Notes under the pieces: model-generated
What the model saw: the letters and a program-made list of their open reading frames with translations, nothing else
Told to the model about the DNA's origin: nothing
Database searches by the model: none
Translations under genes and position numbers: made by a program
Shown: positions 58,477-64,000 of the stretch, one piece after another
Position numbering within the stretch: position 1 is the stretch's first letter
Layout: the number at the start of each line of letters is the position of its first letter
DNA from: Arachis hypogaea
Lineage: Eukaryota; Streptophyta; Magnoliopsida; Fabales; Fabaceae
Length of the DNA stretch: 64,000 nucleotides
Assembly (NCBI RefSeq): GCF_003086295.3
Contig: NC_092048.1
Location: 69,172,841-69,236,840 of the forward strand
Direction: 5' to 3'

Positions 58477-60435
58477 TCTTTAATTTCTAACCCTAAATCT
58501 CAAAAATTCCCAAATTGAAAATCAGAAACCCTAACCTAATCTCCTCTAACCCTAACAGCCACCATACCTCCTTTCACTCCTTCAATGTTCAAAAACGGAA
58601 AATCAGAGAGAGGAGTGACGCAGAAAAGAAGAGCTCGAGAAGGAAGACGCCGCTGTAGTCGCGTCTCACTATCCTAGACGTTGCCAACGAAGAGCAGAGA
58701 GAGAGAGAGAGAAGATGCAATGGAGGAGAGGATGCCGCCAGCTCTGTCGCGCTTAGTCACTGTTGAGCTCGCCGTCGAAGACGCCACCACCGTCACTGTC
58801 GAACCCTTGCAGTTTCAGCCACGCTCGTCACTGTCGTTGTTGATACTGTAGCAGGGAAGGAGGAAGGATGCACGAACAAAAGAGGGACAAGGAATCTGCC
58901 AGGTCGTCGCTGTTTTTGCTCGGTGTTGTTCCCGCCAATTGGTTTCGCCGCTGCTGAAGAAGAGGACTCGTCCGAGAGAGAGAGAGAGAGAGAGAGATAG
59001 AGAACCAAGGGGAGTGACATGCGAAGGAGGCTGAGACGGAAAAGGAGGAGAATGAGACTATCTCATGCCGTTGATAAGAAGTTGCTACTATTGATGGATG
59101 AATAGAACGTGAAGAGAGAGGAGAAATTCGCAGAGAAAAGGGAGGTTTTGCCGCCATAACCCGTCTCATATTTCTTCTAATTTTGACACTCGGAGGTGGG
59201 GAATTTATTTTTAAAGTTAAACGTTTTTAATTTTAGAATGCCTACAAAGTTAATTGAATAATTACAAATGGTTAATAGTGGTTAAGAATAAATTGATTAA
59301 TGTGAATAGCTTGAAATGTGTTTGAGAATAGTTAGCTATTGTGATTATTCTGAGTTTTTATTGGAATTAGATGTGGTTGTGAATGGTGATTAAACTGGTA
59401 ATACTTACTAAATTAAAATATGTTGAGTTAATTATTGAAAAAAACTGTTATATTGATAATTGATGAATTGAGTTTGAATTGTGACTGGTTTTGTTGCTGT
59501 GAGTGATTAACTCGTGAGATTGATTTTGGTTTGGGGTTGTGACTGCTATCAGATTTTCTGATTGTTTTGGAATTACAGAGAATCTTGATTTTATTTGATT
59601 ATGCTAAATTGGTTGTCATAGGCTGGTTTACTTGATGGTTGTGAATGGACTAAAATTCTAATCCTTGATGGATTTATATCGAATTGGTTGTTGATGAGCT
59701 GGTTATTTGATAAATATAGTAGACTTGGTTGGTGACTGATTGAAAACTGGTTTTGAGAAATTAGTTATGAATTCTTAAAGTTAGACTGGTTTACTTTTAA
59801 AGAATGATTGGGTGAAATTCTGATTCTAATTTATGAAAGGATGTTAGTTGTTAAATTGAATTATGATGAGATGATTATTGAGAAATTGTTGTTGTGATAA
59901 TTGCTGATGAAAGGCTGGTGAATTGTTGAGAAATAAGGAACTCGTAAGGGTGGCTAAATCCGAGTTCTAGAGAATGTGCTGCCGAAATTTTATAAAATCA
60001 GATGTTTTATTTGAAAAGTTATTTTAGAAGATTTGGATTTGAAAAATTATATTATTTGAGTTTTATTTAGTTAAGAAAAGGATTATATTATTTTGAATTT
60101 GATTTACTAAGGAAAGGTTTATCTTTCGAGTTTGAATTCTTTAAGAAAGGAATTATAATTTGAGTTCCATTCAATATGAAAAAGGTTATGTTTTGGGCTT
60201 GAAATAAAGGATTACCTTTTTGGAGATTGGTAAATTTATAACATTTAAGTTGGAATAGTAAAGAGAAAGATGATTTTTGAGTCTTTGGGAAGTTAGTAAA
60301 ATTTAGAAAGAGTTACTGAACAGGAGTGTGAAACTAATGATGAATAATGAGGATGATGATTGATTGTTGGGCCTTGGGCTGAGCACAGGAACAGGGACGC
60401 TCGTAAACTGTGTTGCTTTATCGTTAGCCCTAGAG

Positions 60436-60751
60436 GTCCTGTAGGCCAAAGTTCACCTACAGAAAGTTGTTATTCCTGTAGGCCGAACTTCACCTATAGT
60501 GAATATCAGTTGTGTACCTCAGGGTGTTGCTCTTGTAAGCCAAAGTTCACCTACAAAGAGTTACGATTCCAATAAGCCAAAGTTCACTCACAGGGGTGCC
60601 ATTTCTGTAAGCAAAAGTTCACTTATAGAGGTGCCATTTCTGTAGGCTGAAGTTCACCTACCGAGAGTTGTTGTATTGTCTTTTGACTATTCCTGTAAGC
60701 CAAAGTTCACTTACAGGGGTACCATTTCTGTAGGCCAAAGGTCACTTACAG
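60436..60751 (+). repeat. Eight-unit hairpin-forming tandem repeat in the LARD2 LTR
   Basis: Units of the type CTGTAGGCCAAAGTTCACC-TACAG recur every 35 to 60 bp, eight in all. In each the ends (CTGTAGG and CCTACAG, or CTGTAAG and CTTACAG) are complementary. Pairs often change together (GTAGG with CCTAC, GTAAG with CTTAC). Confidence 0.88.
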
Positions 60752-61622
60752 AAATAAAGCCATATCCGGCTAAGAATGCTGGGTTGCATCGAGAGTGGGT
60801 CAAAACTGACAGATGAGCTCATTACCTGCACTAGGACTAGACATGAATCATCCTTGTTTTTGCATATGCATTTGGTTGTGTTTTCTTGTATTACTTCTCT
60901 GTGATTATGCTGTTTGTCTTATTGCGACTTGTTTGTGTGTTGAATCGAGTCTCTTACTTTTGCTATTAATTTGTGAATGTATTGAGGTGATTAATAACTG
61001 TTGTTGTGACTGAAAATTAATCATGTAGCTAAGAGATAGTTAATATGACAAGAAAAATTGAGATCTATTTTGGCTTTAGAAATTTAAAGAAATTATTTAA
61101 TTATCTAAAATAAAATTAAAAAGTATTTTCAAAGGTTTGACAAAAATAGTTTTATTTAAGTAAAGTTAATTATTTGAAATTTTTAATCATTACTTTTACG
61201 GCATTCCCATTCCGTACTGAGAACGTGTGGTTTGTTCTCATCCCAAAATTTTTCACGCTTTTAGTGACACAGGTTCAAGACTCAATATGAAGCTGCGGAT
61301 GAATAGTTTGAATTATTTATAAGTTCCCTCGCCTTTGTTGATTAAGATTTTATTTTATACAGAGGGATAGGAGTTGTATCTGAGTTTCATTTAAATTCTT
61401 TTGTATAACATTTATTATTAGTAATTATGTGATTATTATTACCTGGTGATCTTTGATATATGGTTTTAATTAATAAAAATAAAACTTTTTGGCATTTTCT
61501 TAAAAATTAAAACACAACGTTGAACTAAAGGCTCAATATTAAATAGTTAATAAGGAAAACAAGTTAGTAACACCTTACTTTTGGTACGATCATGGCGTAC
61601 TGGAAGTTAGGTTGTTACAATA

Positions 61623-61640
61623 TGGTATCAGAGCCTGGTT
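61623..61640 (+). other. Primer-binding site of LARD2 (initiator tRNA-Met)
   Basis: TGGTATCAGAGCCTGGTT matches the complement of the initiator tRNA-Met 3' end at 17 of 18 positions. It lies 3 bases after the LTR. Confidence 0.9.
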
Positions 61641-62241
61641 CGTTCCTATTAGAGCCTTGTAAATGGATTGACTATGCTTCACTGCATGCTCTGACTGTCT
61701 ATCATGCTTTATGACTTGTTTTGATAACAAGAGTTTGAGTTTTATATGCATGACTGCCTGATGAATAACGTTGTTAGTCTACCATTGCATACCTCATTGT
61801 ATTGGGTCTAGCCAACTTAATACTAATGATTTATGTATATGGGAACACTAATGGGTTATCATAGACGAAATAGAAGTTATAAGTGATCCAACTCACGGGG
61901 TTTGAAACGGTTAAAGGTTATGAAGTTAGTTTAGTTTCGAAATATAATCCTTATCTGTGCCACGTGAACTCTTGCCATCTCTTCATTTGTTGCTTTCACT
62001 TGAATTCCTTGTTTTGGATTTCCTCGCCAACATGTAACTTGCTTATTTTTCAACCTTACCTTATTGTTCTTGTATACCTTTGCTTGTCTGTGAATCTAAT
62101 TGCTTACTCTAATCCTTTCAAATATTCATCTTTGACAATGTCTATACTTTTGTTCTTATATTCTATTTTCTTTGATTTAATTTTGAACTTATTATATTAT
62201 TACAATTTTCAAGGACAAAAATTTGTGTAGGATGGGTAGAA
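61641..62241 (+). other. LARD2 internal region
   Basis: About 600 bp without a supported gene; the frame 61883-62230 is low-complexity hydrophobic. The 5' part (61800-61870) matches the LARD1 internal region next to its primer-binding site. The 3' end AAGGACAAAAATTTGTGTAG matches the LARD1 end. Confidence 0.8.
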
Positions 62242-63396
62242 TATAACAATCCAAGTTTTCGAAAAATTAAATAATGAGTTATTTACGATTTATTATAATT
62301 GTGAGAATTTTATTTTAAGAAAATTATTTTACTAAGGATAACTAAATAGAGCTTCATAATAATTGAAGTTTAAATTAATTAGAATTTTATTATAATTGAA
62401 TATTTCACACAATTTCAGTAATTGAAAAATAAAAAAAATTGTATAATTTAATTTGACTAATTTTTATTATGAATAGTTTATGATTTAATTCGAGTTCCTT
62501 ATTTTAGAAAATAATTTGTTAAGAATGGTTAAATTGATTTCATAAATACTGAGTTTAAGTTAAACATTTTTGTGTAATTTTATTATAACTTGTTATTTTA
62601 TAATTTGAAAGTAAAGTTCTAGTGATAGAAAAATAATGAAAAGTTGTATCATTTAATTTGAATAATTAATATTGAGTTTAAATTATATTTTATAAAAATA
62701 TGATTAATATGTTTATTTTATAATTTAAATTAGAAATAATCAATCGAACTTAGTAATATGTTGATAAATAATATTTTTAAAAATTTTTTAATGGAGTATA
62801 TTTGGTTTTAAAATTACTCTATCCTCTAATTTTATCAAAATATCTATTCATATCAATCCTTATTCCTTTATAAAATCTTTCATTTCTAACCCTAAATCCC
62901 AAAAATTCCCAAACTGAAAATCAGAAACCCTAACCTAATCTCCTCTTGCCCTAACAGCCACCATACCCCCTTTCACTCCTTCAATGTTCAAAAACGGAAA
63001 ATCAAAGAGAGGAGAGTGATGCAAAGAAGAAGAGCTCGAGAAGGAAGACGCCGCTACAGTCGCGTCTCACCACGGTGGAGCCCGTCATAAGCGTAGCCGC
63101 TGTCCTACACCTCGCCGACAAAGAGCAGAGAGAGAAGATGCAATGGAGAAGAAGACGCCGCCAGCTCTATCGCGCTTGGTCACTGTCGAGCTCGCCGTCG
63201 AAGATGCCACCACTGTCATTGTCGAACCCTAGCAATTGTAGCCATGCTCGTCGCAGTCGCCACCGGTGCTATTGCAGAGAAGGAGGAAGGATACGCGAAC
63301 AAAAGAGGGAGAAGGAAGCTACCAGGCCGTTGCTATTTCTGCTCAGTGTTGTTGCTGCCAAATGGTTTCGCCACTGCTGAAGAAGAGGACGCATAT

Positions 63397-63488
<92 letters not shown>

Positions 63489-64000
63489 CATAGATAGAGA
63501 GAACCAGGGGGAGTGACGCCCGAAGGAGGCTGAGACGTCGAAGTAGGAGAACGAGACTATCTCATTGCCGTTGATTAGAAGTTGCTACTATTGATGGGAT
63601 GAACAGAACGTGAAGAGGGGGAGAAATTCATAGAGAAAAGGGAGGTTTTACCGCCACAACCGGTCTCAGATTTTGTCTAATTTCGACACTCAGAGGTTGG
63701 AGATTTATTTTTAAAGTTAAACATTTTTAATTTTAGAATGCCTACAAAATTAATTGAATGATTGCAAATGGTTAATAGTAGTTAAGAATCAATTGATTAA
63801 TATGAATAGATTGAAATGTATTTGAGAATAGTTAGCCATTGTGATTATTCTGAGTTTTGATTGGAATTAGATGTGGTTGTTAATGGTGATTAAACTGGTA
63901 TTACTTACTAAATTGAAATATGTTGAGTTAATTATTGAAAAAAACTGTTATATTGATAATTGAATAATTGAGTTTGAAATGTGGCTGATTTTGTTGTTGT
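62242..64000 (+). repeat. 3' LTR of LARD2, 5' portion
   Basis: Starts TATAACAATCC where the 5' LTR has TGTAACATCC, so the terminal TG is mutated. Colinear with 57826 to about 59590. Continues beyond the window. Confidence 0.88.
63397..63500. repeat. (GA)n and (GATA)n microsatellite in the LARD2 3' LTR
   Basis: A (GA)n run is followed by about 13 GATA units. The 5' LTR has only a short (GA)n at the same place (58975-58999). Confidence 0.92.

Larger units (their letters stand above)
57826..61619 (+). repeat. 5' LTR of LARD2 (3,794 bp)
   Basis: Starts TGTAACATCC, ends GGTTGTTACA. A TATA box TATATAAAA lies at 58468-58476, followed by a leader with AACCCTAA motifs and a GC-rich block (58600-59160) with (GA)n at 58692-58713 and 58975-58999. 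The frames in the GC-rich block (58793-59020 and 58828-59169 minus) are antisense to the element and not supported. Confidence 0.88.
57826..64000 (+). mobile_element. LARD2: long-LTR element with a very short internal region, 3' end outside window
   Basis: 5' LTR 57826-61619, primer-binding site 61623-61640, internal region of only about 620 bp, purine-rich AGGATGGGTAGA at 62229-62240, and 3' LTR from 62242 past the window end. The 3' LTR repeats 57826-59590 with substitutions and small indels. There is no gag or pol. The internal region and termini resemble LARD1. Confidence 0.88.

Overview
The window is intergenic repeat DNA from a flowering plant, most likely a legume of the peanut genus (Arachis). 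The evidence is LTR retrotransposons primed by plant tRNA-Asp and initiator tRNA-Met, Athila-type env-like ORFs, a CACTA and a Mutator-like transposon, and the dense GGCGTTTAAACGCC and ACGCGGTCGCGT palindromic modules that I associate with Arachis repeats. The genus is recall and was not checked. I see no intact host gene, no tRNA or rRNA gene and no CRISPR array. Element names used here (A1, A2, F, G, H, K, LARD1 to LARD4) are my own labels.

Layout. 1-2303 is one end of a CACTA transposon inserted in element F, an LTR element on the minus strand (2304-4568). F sits in LTR debris of two long-LTR elements (LARD3, 4569-5944; LARD4, 5945-7000). These lie in the broken gag of element G (7001-8666). 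A truncated LTR follows (8667-9765). From 9766 to at least 57825 the backbone is an old minus-strand element, H, of which only gag pieces, the primer-binding site and part of the 5' LTR remain. Four insertions have split it: A2 (9973-28967, TSD ATTGC), LARD1 (29865-55893, TSD ACTTT), a Mutator-like element (56569-57768, TSD TAAATCTAC) and LARD2 (57826 to the window end).

Second-level insertions. A2 carries A1 (11702-21978, TSD GTCCC), a relative of the same family in opposite orientation. LARD1 carries a solo LTR of the F family (35366-36849, TSD GTAGC) in its internal region and a full Athila-like element K (42333-54940, TSD GGCGG) in its 5' LTR. Six target-site duplications match exactly, so the order of insertion can be read directly.

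Coding content is all of transposon origin. K has gag, protease, RT, RNase H, integrase and an env-like ORF, all broken by stops. A1 and A2 keep gag and protease in one frame but have no zinc knuckle, RT, RNase H or integrase; A1 also keeps an env-like ORF with its own upstream TATA box. LARD1 and LARD2 have very long LTRs (about 4.5 and 3.8 kb) and internal regions without gag or pol, so they must have moved with enzymes supplied in trans. The most unusual structural signal is that two different element families each place a family-specific array of CpG-rich palindromes in the LTR U3 just upstream of the core promoter and again just upstream of the env-like ORF.
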